From the NCBI GenBank assembly GCA_031255495.1, contig JAIRSK010000031.1, positions 1 through 9,501 of the forward strand: 9,501 bases of DNA. The letters run 5' to 3'. Made by a program: the position numbers and the translations under genes. The notes below the pieces were generated by a model that ran no database searches, was not told the DNA's origin, and was given only the letters and a program-made list of their open reading frames with translations. Source of the stretch: Endomicrobiellum devescovinae. GTDB lineage: Bacteria > Elusimicrobiota > Endomicrobiia > Endomicrobiales > Endomicrobiaceae. Below, piece after piece: positions 1-5,927 of the stretch (positions within the stretch are counted from its first letter, which is position 1; the number at the start of each line of letters is the position of its first letter).

Positions 1-33
1 GTTGGCAGCGTTTCTATTTACAATCAAGTTAGT

Positions 34-107
34 GCGCCCATAGCTCAATTGGATAGAGCGTTTGACTACGAATCAAAAGGCTAGAGGTTCAACTCCTCTT
101 GGGCGCG
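34..107 (+). tRNA. tRNA-Arg (anticodon ACG)
   Basis: A full cloverleaf can be drawn. The acceptor stem GCGCCCA (34-40) pairs with TGGGCGC (100-106), with discriminator G107. The D stem is GCTC/GAGC (43-46/56-59). The anticodon stem TTTGA/TCAAA flanks loop CTACGAA, giving anticodon ACG at 68-70. The T stem AGAGG/CCTCT encloses a TTCAACT loop. ACG is the arginine anticodon whose A34 is normally deaminated to inosine to read CGU, CGC and CGA. The 3' CCA is not encoded and must be added after transcription. A -10-like TACAAT lies at 19-24, but any -35 box would fall at or beyond the window edge. Confidence 0.96.
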
Positions 108-153
108 CTTAAGAAAATAATTATTAAGCATCTTACTTATGCAAAAAAGCATA
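107..153. other. Two small stem-loops between tRNA-Arg and the HNH gene
   Basis: GCTTAA (107-112) pairs with TTAAGC (124-129) around an 11-base loop. TATGC (138-142) pairs with GCATA (149-153) around an A6 loop. Neither is followed by a T-run on either strand, so they are not convincing intrinsic terminators. They could affect 3' processing of the tRNA transcript or simply reflect AT-rich sequence. Confidence 0.3.
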
Positions 154-176
154 CATATGAAACATGATCCCTGTAT

Positions 177-920
177 TTATTTATGCTTTATAGTCTTCTG
201 AATCTTAACCATTTCTGAAATCAATTTATAATCAAGGGGTGTTTTCTTCATTATTTCAATGACCTTTATTTTGTTTCTGCTAAACATCTGCCTGAGCAGA
301 TTCATTATGTTCTCATCGTTGCTATTTTTTGTGTTGATTATGACCACAATTTCATAGTTTGGAAATCTAAAACGGCAGGCATGTTTACCTAGAAATTTAT
401 ATGAGAAGAGTCCTGTTATACAATCAACAGGTGTATTCGTGCTTTTCCTGTAAATTAACGGCAGAAATAAATCCTCATTATCAGATATTTCATTTTTTAA
501 GATTCTTAGTGCAATTTCTTCATATTTGCCAAGCGGAAATGGACATGTCTTGCATATGGAAGTGCGCCAAACTAAAGATATAAAAAATCTCCGTAATTTA
601 TCATAATCAAAATCGCTCACCTCTAATAAGTATTCTTTAACGGATTCAGTAATCACCTTGAATTCATGTTTTGGGATTATATAAAATAATACTTTATTAG
701 CATATTCGTCTAAAATCCCAAGTTGATTATCGCATTCTTTGCATAATAATGGTTCTTTCAGACCATTTTGGTGATTTTTATAGTCAATTTGCTGCGCTTT
801 TGGATTGATACGAGACATACTCCCCATTGTTTTTATCTGATAAAAACATTTTGGGATAATATGAGAATTTATCAATTCTTTTTTCTGTCCACAAAATTTG
901 CAAATTCCAACTGGTAACAT
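177..920 (-). CDS. HNH-like zinc-binding protein of unknown function
   Basis: A 247-residue protein whose N-terminal third carries an HNH/treble-clef-like pattern. C7-x2-C10 is followed by S19-H20-I-I-P and then C60-x2-C63-D. The two Cys pairs would bind a structural zinc, and His20 sits where HNH proteins place the metal- or DNA-contacting histidine. The rest, with a W-R-T motif near residue 118, is mixed alpha/beta without recognisable active-site motifs. Many bacterial proteins of this type are labelled HNH endonuclease but lack a demonstrated activity. The start at 920 was chosen because AGAGGA lies just upstream of it; an in-frame ATG at 935 has no good ribosome binding site and would add five residues. 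The gene has its own promoter (965-993) and diverges from the R-M operon, so it may be island cargo or a defence accessory. That last point is inference from position. Confidence 0.72.
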   Translation of the reverse strand: MLPVGICKFCGQKKELINSHIIPKCFYQIKTMGSMSRINPKAQQIDYKNHQNGLKEPLLCKECDNQLGILDEYANKVLFYIIPKHEFKVITESVKEYLLEVSDFDYDKLRRFFISLVWRTSICKTCPFPLGKYEEIALRILKNEISDNEDLFLPLIYRKSTNTPVDCITGLFSYKFLGKHACRFRFPNYEIVVIINTKNSNDENIMNLLRQMFSRNKIKVIEIMKKTPLDYKLISEMVKIQKTIKHK

Positions 921-964
921 ATATCCTCTATACATTTTTATCTTTTTGTATTATTTTATTACAA

Positions 965-993
965 ATTTTATGCTTGCCATTTGAGACAAGCAA
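965..993 (-). promoter_or_regulatory. Sigma70-type promoter for the HNH-like gene
   Basis: On the minus strand, TTGCTT (plus positions 988-993) and TAAAAT (965-970) are separated by exactly 17 bases. Transcription would start near 958, leaving a leader of about 38 nt before the ATG at 920. An inverted repeat (970-977/996-1003) overlaps the spacer and the region just upstream of the -35 box. Confidence 0.55.
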
Positions 994-1003
994 AAGCAAG
1001 CAT
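970..1003. repeat. 8-bp inverted repeat ATGCTTGC/GCAAGCAT over the HNH-gene promoter
   Basis: ATGCTTGC (970-977) and GCAAGCAT (996-1003) are perfect inverted copies separated by 18 bp. The copies lie about 26 bp apart centre to centre and bracket the minus-strand -35 box. This fits a repressor-type operator, but no regulator gene is visible nearby. A T8 run follows at about 1013-1020 on the plus strand, too far from the stem for a standard terminator. Confidence 0.35.
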
Positions 1004-1022
1004 TTCTCATCATTTTTTTTCT

Positions 1023-1052
1023 TCTCATAATTTTACTCACGTGCTTATGAGA
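1023..1052. repeat. 8-bp inverted repeat TCTCATAA/TTATGAGA in the divergent intergenic region
   Basis: TCTCATAA (1023-1030) and TTATGAGA (1045-1052) are perfect inverted copies around a 14-base loop. The repeat lies just upstream of the -35 box proposed for the R-M operon, so it could be a protein-binding site or a transcript hairpin. In sequence this AT-rich, chance cannot be excluded. Confidence 0.35.
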
Positions 1053-1062
1053 TAAAATATTG

Positions 1063-1091
1063 TTGAGATATTTATAGTATTAAAATACAAT
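1063..1091 (+). promoter_or_regulatory. Sigma70-type promoter for the HsdS-like/endonuclease/methyltransferase operon
   Basis: TTGAGA (1063-1068) and TACAAT (1086-1091) are spaced 17 bp apart. An overlapping TATAAT (1091-1096) has a 22-bp spacer. Transcription would start near 1098, leaving a leader of about 55 nt before the ATG at 1153. The -10 box lies within the left arm of the 13-bp inverted repeat at 1082-1094, so anything binding that repeat would block RNA polymerase. A second candidate, TTGTCA (1104-1109) with TAATTT (1128-1133), overlaps the right arm. Confidence 0.5.
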
Positions 1092-1125
1092 ATAATTATA
1101 TTTTTGTCAATGTATATTGTATTTT
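1082..1125. repeat. Perfect 13-bp inverted repeat, candidate operator of the R-M operon
   Basis: AAAATACAATATA (1082-1094) is exactly inverted as TATATTGTATTTT (1113-1125), with an 18-bp spacer. It sits between the proposed -35 box and the first gene and contains the proposed -10 box. Type II R-M operons are often autoregulated by a controller protein or by the methyltransferase itself. No controller gene is seen here, so autoregulation by the HsdS-like protein or the methyltransferase is only a possibility. The RNA form could fold into a hairpin in the leader. Confidence 0.5.
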
Positions 1126-1152
1126 TGTAATTTTTATGTTATCATATTTGTT

Positions 1153-1743
1153 ATGAAAACACTAAAATTAAGAGATATATGCACGGATATATTTGCCGGT
1201 GCTACAATCTTTACCAATGACGAACTTTCACGGGATTATAAAAACGGTGGGTATAGGGTTATAAGATTAGCTGATATTCAAAACAATGAAATTTCTTTTA
1301 AGGATTGTTTATTTTATAATACTCAAGACTATAAGAAAAACAGATATTTATTGCAGAACAACGATATTTTAATATCTTCTCGCGGAACTATTTTTAAAGT
1401 TGCAATTTTCTATAAAGAAGACACATATAAAACAATACCATCAGGCTTCTTAACTTGTATCAGATTAAACCTAGACTTAAATATATCATTTAATTATGTA
1501 GCTGCTTATTTAAGACATAAAGAAAATAGTATAATAATGGGCGAAAAAAATATTAAAAAACAAATTGATAAGAAACCCAAAATTCAGTTAAAACTTTCTG
1601 ATATTTACAACATAGAAATTCCTATTATTTCAAACAAAGTTCAAAAAGAACTAGATAAATTGTCTTCTAAAGCCACAAGTCTATTAAAAGAAAGTTTGCA
1701 GAAAACGCAAGAAATAGAGAATTTGATAAAAGGTATTAAATGA
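1153..1743 (+). CDS. Single-TRD HsdS-like specificity protein (half-size)
   Basis: A 196-residue protein resembling one half of a type I restriction specificity subunit. Residues 1-155 form one target-recognition domain: an N-terminal L-x-D-I segment, G-Y-R-V-I-R-L-A-D-I at 33-42, the hallmark D-I-L-I-S-S-R-G-T at 71-79, and an I-E-I-P-I segment near 154-158. Residues 160-196 form a Lys/Glu-rich helix equivalent to the conserved spacer helix. Full HsdS subunits have two TRDs and about 400 residues; half-size versions can dimerise to recognise a symmetric bipartite site. The start at 1153 gives the natural N-terminus of the fold; the in-frame TTG upstream at 1117 would add 12 hydrophobic residues and fall within the operator repeat. 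No good ribosome binding site precedes 1153. Its TGA overlaps the next ATG (ATGA at 1740-1743), implying coupled translation. No HsdM or HsdR gene is present, so a stand-alone or accessory role with the type II genes is inferred. Confidence 0.78.
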   Translation: MKTLKLRDICTDIFAGATIFTNDELSRDYKNGGYRVIRLADIQNNEISFKDCLFYNTQDYKKNRYLLQNNDILISSRGTIFKVAIFYKEDTYKTIPSGFLTCIRLNLDLNISFNYVAAYLRHKENSIIMGEKNIKKQIDKKPKIQLKLSDIYNIEIPIISNKVQKELDKLSSKATSLLKESLQKTQEIENLIKGIK

Positions 1744-1826
1744 GAATAGCGGAATTTAAGGAAAAATTAAGAAGATTAAAGATATGGGATTTGTTCGCAC
1801 AAAGCGTTCTGGGGCGACAGGCATAG
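1740..1826 (+). pseudogene. Out-of-frame N-terminal fragment of the MvaI/BcnI-type endonuclease
   Basis: The ATG at 1740 overlaps the HsdS-like stop (ATGA) and is preceded by AAAAGG (1728-1733) with 6-nt spacing, the best ribosome binding site in the cassette. Its reading frame begins M-R-I-A-E-F-K-E-K-L-R-R-L-K, the expected amphipathic N-terminal helix of the family. It then goes out of frame and stops at TAG (1824-1826). Adding one A to the AAA at 1778-1780 joins this segment seamlessly to the catalytic frame (L-K-D-M-G-F-V-R). This places the catalytic Asp at about residue 48, against Asp50 in MvaI. The ancestral gene therefore ran from 1740 to 2419. The break could be real, programmed or a sequencing error. 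Confidence 0.65.
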
Positions 1827-2419
1827 GCTATACATTAGAAAGTCTTTTGGGAATTTCGGAGAACAACAGCACTAACCCAGATATTGAAGGAGCAGAATTA
1901 AAAGCACATAGAACAAATGTTAATGGGTTAATTACTTTATTCACATTTAACAACAAAGTTTGGAAAATGCCACCTTTGGAGGCTGTTAAAAAATATGGAA
2001 GCATTGATAAAGACGGAAGAAAGGGTTTATATTACACGTTGACTTTAAAACCAAACAGTGCAGGACTTTTTCTTGATGTTGGGAAAACAGAAATATCAGT
2101 CAGACATATTTCAGGCGATATTGTAGCTGTTTGGCAACTTCAGACATTGGCTGATAGGTTTATTCAGAAAATACCTGCTCTGCTTTTTGTTTCTACCTTT
2201 ACAGAAGAAAGAGACGGTGTAGAGTATTTTCATTATTATAGAGCGCAATTAATGCAAGGAACTTCGCCTGAATTATTATTAGACCAATTCCGTGCTGAAA
2301 ATATATTGGTTGATTTAAGATTACACGATAAAGGAACAATGGCGCGAAATCATGGAACAGGATTTAGAACTTATGAAGACAAATTACCCCTACTTTTTAA
2401 TAATATAAAGGATTTATAA
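1784..2419 (+). CDS. MvaI/BcnI-family type II restriction endonuclease, N-terminus frameshifted
   Basis: This 211-residue frame carries the MvaI/BcnI signature: K-R-S-G-A-T-G-I-G-Y-T-L-E at 7-19, then the PD-(D/E)xK core D33-x4-E38-x-K40 within P-D-I-E-G-A-E-L-K. The spacing matches the MvaI triad Asp50/Glu55/Lys57. The C-terminal H-G-T-G-F-R motif (about residues 190-195) is also typical. MvaI and BcnI are monomeric enzymes that nick or cut CCWGG and CCSGG sites, so a CCNGG-like target is likely but not shown. The ATG at 1784 is the first start in this frame and has only a weak ribosome binding site. The family's N-terminal helix is encoded out of frame at 1740-1783. All catalytic residues survive, so reinitiation could give an enzyme lacking about 15 residues; activity is uncertain. 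The stop overlaps the methyltransferase start by one base (TAATG at 2417-2421). Confidence 0.85.
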   Translation: MGFVRTKRSGATGIGYTLESLLGISENNSTNPDIEGAELKAHRTNVNGLITLFTFNNKVWKMPPLEAVKKYGSIDKDGRKGLYYTLTLKPNSAGLFLDVGKTEISVRHISGDIVAVWQLQTLADRFIQKIPALLFVSTFTEERDGVEYFHYYRAQLMQGTSPELLLDQFRAENILVDLRLHDKGTMARNHGTGFRTYEDKLPLLFNNIKDL

Positions 2420-3657
2420 TGTATAAAGTTATTAGAAATACAAAATATGATTACACAGGACAATCTTACAGTTCTTCTTATCCTAATCTTCATAAATATC
2501 CTGCTACAATGTTGCCGCAAATAGGTATAGATATACTTAAAGAATTGAACATATCTAAAGGAAGACTTCTTGACCCATATTGTGGTTCAGGGTCATCTTT
2601 TTCAAGCGGGCTGGAATGCGGTATAAAAGAGATGTATGGCTGTGATATAAATCCTCTTGCTGTGTTGCTGTCAAAAGTTAAATTTACAAAAATATCGCCT
2701 GACAAACTTTTAGAAACCCGTAAAGCGTTTAGAGAAAGTTTATATGACTTTATAAAGAACGAGCAAAATATTGAAGCATTGTCACACCCGCAAATAACAA
2801 ACATTGATTTCTGGTTTTCAAAAGAAGTTATCAAGAACCTTACTGTTATGAAATATTTTATAGATAAGATTAAAAACGAAAATATACACAACTTTTTCCT
2901 AGTTCCATTTTCAGAAACTGTTAGGGAATGCTCTTATACCCGCAACAATGAATTTAAGTTATTTCGTATGAAATCCGAAGAATTATTAAATTTTAATCCA
3001 GATGTAATAGGAGTATATTTTAAAAAGTTTGACAACACATTTTCTTACTATAAAAACTTCTATTTGCCTAAATTAGAAGACACTACAAAAGTTGAAATAA
3101 AATATGATAAATTCAATTCTGCGGATAAACATTTTGATATTGTGTTGACAAGCCCACCTTATGGCGACAGTCGCACTACGGTTGCTTATGGACAATTCTC
3201 CTCCCTTTCTAACGAATGGTTAGGTATAGATTATGCTCGTAAAATAGACAGTATGTTAATGGGGGGACAAAAATTAAAGGAAAATATAAAAAAGGGACTT
3301 ATTGCTGATTTTGTATCTCAAATTGACAGCGTTGATAAGAAAAGAGCGTTAGAAGTTTCAGCATTTTATAATGATTTAGGAAGCTCAATAAAAAAAGTTG
3401 CAGGAAGTATAAAAAAAGGTGGGAAAGCAGTTTACATAGTTGGAAACAGAACTGTTAAAAACGTTCAATTGCCGACAGACCAATTTATTGCAGAAAAATT
3501 TGAAGAAAATGGATTTAAGCATTTAATCACATATGAAAGAGCATTAAGCAATAAATCTATGCCGAGAAAAAACTCACCTTCAAACGAAAAAGGTAAGACA
3601 GTTAATACAATACTTTCCGAATATATTGTTATTTGTGGGAAGACAATGAAGGCTTAA
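2419..3657 (+). CDS. Amino-DNA methyltransferase (SPPY type, probably N4-cytosine), cognate of the MvaI/BcnI-like nuclease
   Basis: A 412-residue AdoMet-dependent DNA methyltransferase. Motif I is L-L-D-P-Y-C-G-S-G-S-S (50-60), motif II includes D76 in G-C-D-I-N-P, and the catalytic motif IV is T-S-P-P-Y-G-D-S (244-251). S-P-P-Y is the usual form in N4-cytosine enzymes, and known MvaI and BcnI partners are N4-cytosine methylases. About 165 residues separate motifs II and IV, enough for a target-recognition region. A C-S-Y-T-R-N-N-E-F-K-L-F-R segment (171-183) within it probably contacts DNA or substrate. K-Y-P-A-T near residue 26 is typical of this group. The gene starts on the ATG overlapping the nuclease stop, with AAGGA (2408-2412) 6 nt upstream, so the two are translationally coupled. 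It appears full length and undamaged. It should methylate the nuclease's site; the exact base is inferred. Confidence 0.88.
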   Translation: MYKVIRNTKYDYTGQSYSSSYPNLHKYPATMLPQIGIDILKELNISKGRLLDPYCGSGSSFSSGLECGIKEMYGCDINPLAVLLSKVKFTKISPDKLLETRKAFRESLYDFIKNEQNIEALSHPQITNIDFWFSKEVIKNLTVMKYFIDKIKNENIHNFFLVPFSETVRECSYTRNNEFKLFRMKSEELLNFNPDVIGVYFKKFDNTFSYYKNFYLPKLEDTTKVEIKYDKFNSADKHFDIVLTSPPYGDSRTTVAYGQFSSLSNEWLGIDYARKIDSMLMGGQKLKENIKKGLIADFVSQIDSVDKKRALEVSAFYNDLGSSIKKVAGSIKKGGKAVYIVGNRTVKNVQLPTDQFIAEKFEENGFKHLITYERALSNKSMPRKNSPSNEKGKTVNTILSEYIVICGKTMKA

Positions 3658-3760
3658 AACAAGGATTTTGTAAATAAATAAGAACAGTAATTCTTCTATT
3701 GAAAAGATATTTAAATGGGAAACTTTGAAGAGACTTTAAAAATTAGAGTAACTTGAAAAC

Positions 3761-4212
3761 ATGGAAAAATTTATCAACATTAGTATTTTCAGTCTATTAT
3801 TAAGTAGCTGTCCTACTATATCCTCACAGCAACAAAGTGTCAACAATAATGCCATAGTTAAATCTGAAGCAATAGTTATTCAAAAATAGATAAAGATATC
3901 GCACTCGTTGCCTATCCAGCTCACAAAGAATATGGATACCCCAACTATGAGAAATTGTATTATGTAAAAAGTAATATATTAAAAAACTATGCAGATAATG
4001 ATGAAATAATAGGATACAAAGTAGAAAAAATACAGGATAAAACATATTCATATATTGATATGATGGGCGACCGCACACCTTGAGTTGTGGACAACTAATT
4101 CAAAAATAAACCTTCTATATAAACTATAGTTTGTAAGTTCTATATTCAAGAACAAATAAAGGTAACTGTTGCATCTACGGAAAAATTCTTAAACTATAAA
4201 GGATTGTTTTAA
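3761..4212 (+). pseudogene. Broken lipoprotein gene, family not recognised
   Basis: An ATG at 3761 opens a typical lipoprotein signal peptide ending in the lipobox L-S-S-C (Cys17). It then reads 42 codons to TAG (3887-3889). Coding sense continues in another frame directly afterwards (D-K-D-I-A-L-V-A-Y-P-A-H from 3889 to TGA 4081-4083). One extra A in the A5 run at 3882-3886 would restore a single frame. A further +1 change near 4078 continues it as L-E-L-W-T-T-N-S-K-I-N-L-L, and another break leads to a last segment ending at TAA (4210-4212). The ancestral product was about 150 residues and anchored to a membrane. The first two segments are convincing; the extension past 4083 is weaker. No family was recognised. 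At least three lesions point to a dead gene rather than a single sequencing error. Confidence 0.5.
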
Positions 4213-4544
4213 TGGGCAGTAAAAACATGTTTAATGCGTTACTGAATGAATATAATGTGGGAACTGAATTAGAGAGAATATTATCTTATTTTATTTGAAG
4301 TATTACTTAAATAAGAAGTTAGTTGATAATCTAAATTGCGAAATTAAATGCATTAGAAATGAAGCTATTTTGAAAATAGTATGATGAAGTATATCAAATA
4401 TTGTTGTTATGCATTCTCTTAAATAATAAGACTCGTATGCAAAAAATTTGACGAGGTATTAAAAAGTTTTTCTTCTACGACCTAATAAAACAACAATTAT
4501 TAAAACGTTTTCTCCTTGAATTTTCAACGTTCAAATTTATATAA
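4212..4544 (+). pseudogene. Degenerate ORF, unrecognised
   Basis: An ATG at 4212 overlaps the preceding TAA (TAATG) and follows AAAGGA at 4198-4203. It encodes 28 codons (M-G-S-K-N-M-F-N-A-L-L) to TGA 4296-4298. Plausible coding then passes through the second frame (K-Y-Y-L-N-K-K-L-V-D-N-L, to 4381). It continues in the third (D-E-V-Y-Q-I-L-L-L-C, from 4383) with an internal TGA near 4449 and a final TAA at 4542-4544. The stitched product would be about 110 Lys/Ile/Asn/Leu-rich residues. No domain is recognisable. In DNA this AT-rich, frame-stitching can mislead, so only the coupled start is well supported. Confidence 0.3.
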
Positions 4545-4554
4545 CATATTTATA

Positions 4555-5264
4555 ATGAACAAAAAATTACTTTAAAAGTGATAGCTATTACAGTGATAGT
4601 TTTTGTTATTCAAACTATTTCATATTTCGTAATAGCTGAGTATTTTGGCAATTTTTTCGGTATAGAAAATACACTAAATTTTCAATTACCAGTTGATAAA
4701 ATAACGCCATGGTTTACTCCACTTTTTGCTATATATATCCCTTGGGTATGGATATGGTTTATTGTTATTCCACTTATTATTTATTTAGCAAATGGGGAAA
4801 AAGGGTTTTATGAATACAATGTAATTTCTTTATTTATGTATATAGTTGGAACTATTATTTACATGCTTATTCCTACCACGACAACTCCAAGAGATTTTAT
4901 TGACGGAACTATTCAAATTTTATCTTCAGACGCTACTTTTTACTCAGTTATAAACGAATTATCGGTATCCGGACATAATATTTGAGGATCTTTTCCAAGT
5001 TATCATAATTTCTGGGCTTCGCTTTTTATATTTTTTGCATTAAAGAAAAATGTCAAATGGTTTTATCGTTATATGATGTTGACACTTGGCGGTTTAATTA
5101 GTTTATCAACTTTGACATTACACCAGCATTGCCTTATGGATGTCGTTATGACTTATGTAATGACAGGAATATTTTTTCATTTAATGAATAAATACGATTT
5201 AGCTATACGATTTGAAGAATTTTTAAATAGAGTTTTCAGAATAAAACTTGATATTATCGGATAA
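4555..5264 (+). pseudogene. PAP2-family membrane phosphatase/phosphotransferase with a frameshift and an in-frame TGA
   Basis: Most of a polytopic PAP2-superfamily protein of about 236 residues. Recognisable parts, in order: an N-terminal membrane helix (4580-4640), P-T-T-T-T-P-R (near 4875), G-S-F-P-S-Y-H (4986-5006), and L-S-T-L-T-L-H-Q-H-C-L-M-D (near 5103-5141). These correspond to the family's R-P, P-S-x-H and S-x5-H-x3-D active-site motifs; the second His is the nucleophile. Two lesions are visible. The ATG at 4555 is out of frame with the body; one extra A in the A6 run at 4561-4566 would give M-N-K-K-I-T-L-K joined to the body. A TGA at 4983-4985 interrupts the frame three codons before F-P-S-Y-H, where Trp or another residue once stood. 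As read, only a catalytically empty N-terminal half is made. The natural substrate, a lipid or polyprenyl phosphate, is unknown. Confidence 0.72.
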
Positions 5265-5280
5265 GAATGAAAAGATGGAA

Positions 5281-5290
5281 AAGGAAAGGA
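5281..5290 (+). promoter_or_regulatory. Ribosome binding site for the GTG-started exported protein
   Basis: AAGGAAAGGA lies 4 nt upstream of the GTG at 5295. The purine-rich stretch supports that GTG as the start, because nearby ATGs at 5267 and 5275 open short frames that stop within about 12 and 26 codons. Confidence 0.5.
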
Positions 5291-5294
5291 ATAA

Positions 5295-5927
5295 GTGTTT
5301 AAAATTTTTAAGAATAGTGGATATATTTTATTTGTTATTTTCTTTTTTTCTCTAGTTATAACAACGTGTATCTATGGCAGCCCTCAAGGATATGCTATTA
5401 AAGCGAACGAAAAAGGAAGAATTACCTCTCTGGCTTTTGATGCACTTGTATCCAAATGCGAAGACCACAACACGGATATGAAAGAGATAGAGAAAGCCTA
5501 CAAAGAACACAAAGAAGCTATTAAAATTTCTAACAAAGCTGATATAATATGTGAAGAAAAATTTTTTAATTCCTTTAAAGAAGATTACTACGAATACATG
5601 TCCAGAGAGCAACAAAAAGATATAGAGGTTGCATACAGAGCTGTAATAAGAACAATGAAAGCAGAACAGAGAGCGTTTGGAGCTGTGTGTGATGCTATGT
5701 ATAAACTTGCTAAAGTTGACAGAAGCTACTACCAAACCAAAAAATCTAGTGCGAATCATAGAATTGAAAAAGCTAAAAAACATTTTGACAAAGTAAGAAA
5801 AAATTTAGATATTGTAATTCCAGAACATAATGCTGCTAAAGACCTTCTTTTTTCCAAAGAAGATACTATAAAAGAAGGAGATAATATTTTTACAAGGATA
5901 AGAAAACGTCAGGAGGAAAACAAATGA
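5295..5927 (+). CDS. Exported helical protein of unknown function
   Basis: A 210-residue protein starting with GTG. Residues 9-27 form a strongly hydrophobic segment (Y-I-L-F-V-I-F-F-F-S-L-V-I) after a Lys-rich N-terminus, ending near T-C-I-Y-G-S. This is a signal peptide or membrane anchor; the Cys at 25 is preceded by T-T, a poor lipobox. The remainder is charged and almost entirely helical, with long Lys/Glu runs suggesting coiled coil, and has cysteines at about 55, 86 and 132. No family was recognised. The last codons overlap the next start (ATGA at 5924-5927), so the two products were made together and may have formed a periplasmic or surface complex. It is the only undamaged gene in the 3.7-6.4 kb decay zone, which hints at continued selection or recent decay. 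Confidence 0.62.
   Translation: MFKIFKNSGYILFVIFFFSLVITTCIYGSPQGYAIKANEKGRITSLAFDALVSKCEDHNTDMKEIEKAYKEHKEAIKISNKADIICEEKFFNSFKEDYYEYMSREQQKDIEVAYRAVIRTMKAEQRAFGAVCDAMYKLAKVDRSYYQTKKSSANHRIEKAKKHFDKVRKNLDIVIPEHNAAKDLLFSKEDTIKEGDNIFTRIRKRQEENK
5911..5916 (+). promoter_or_regulatory. Consensus ribosome binding site for the broken secreted partner
   Basis: AGGAGG lies 7 nt before the ATG at 5924, inside the end of the preceding gene. It is the strongest Shine-Dalgarno match in the window, showing that the 5924 frame was a genuine, well-translated gene although its coding sequence is now interrupted. Confidence 0.75.

Noticed and set aside
138..153. TATGC-A6-GCATA hairpin as a terminator
   Set aside because: The stem has 5 bp and there is no downstream T-run on either strand.
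3824..4078. Minus-strand ORF opposite the lipoprotein remnant
   Set aside because: It lies antisense to a better-supported plus-strand coding trace with a signal peptide, has a Tyr/Leu/Phe-rich shadow composition and no ribosome binding site.
4983..4985. Genetic code with TGA read as Trp or Gly
   Set aside because: TGA plausibly ends the genes at 1743 and 5927, Trp is encoded by TGG throughout, and reading through those TGAs gives only short non-coding extensions. A nonsense mutation is simpler.
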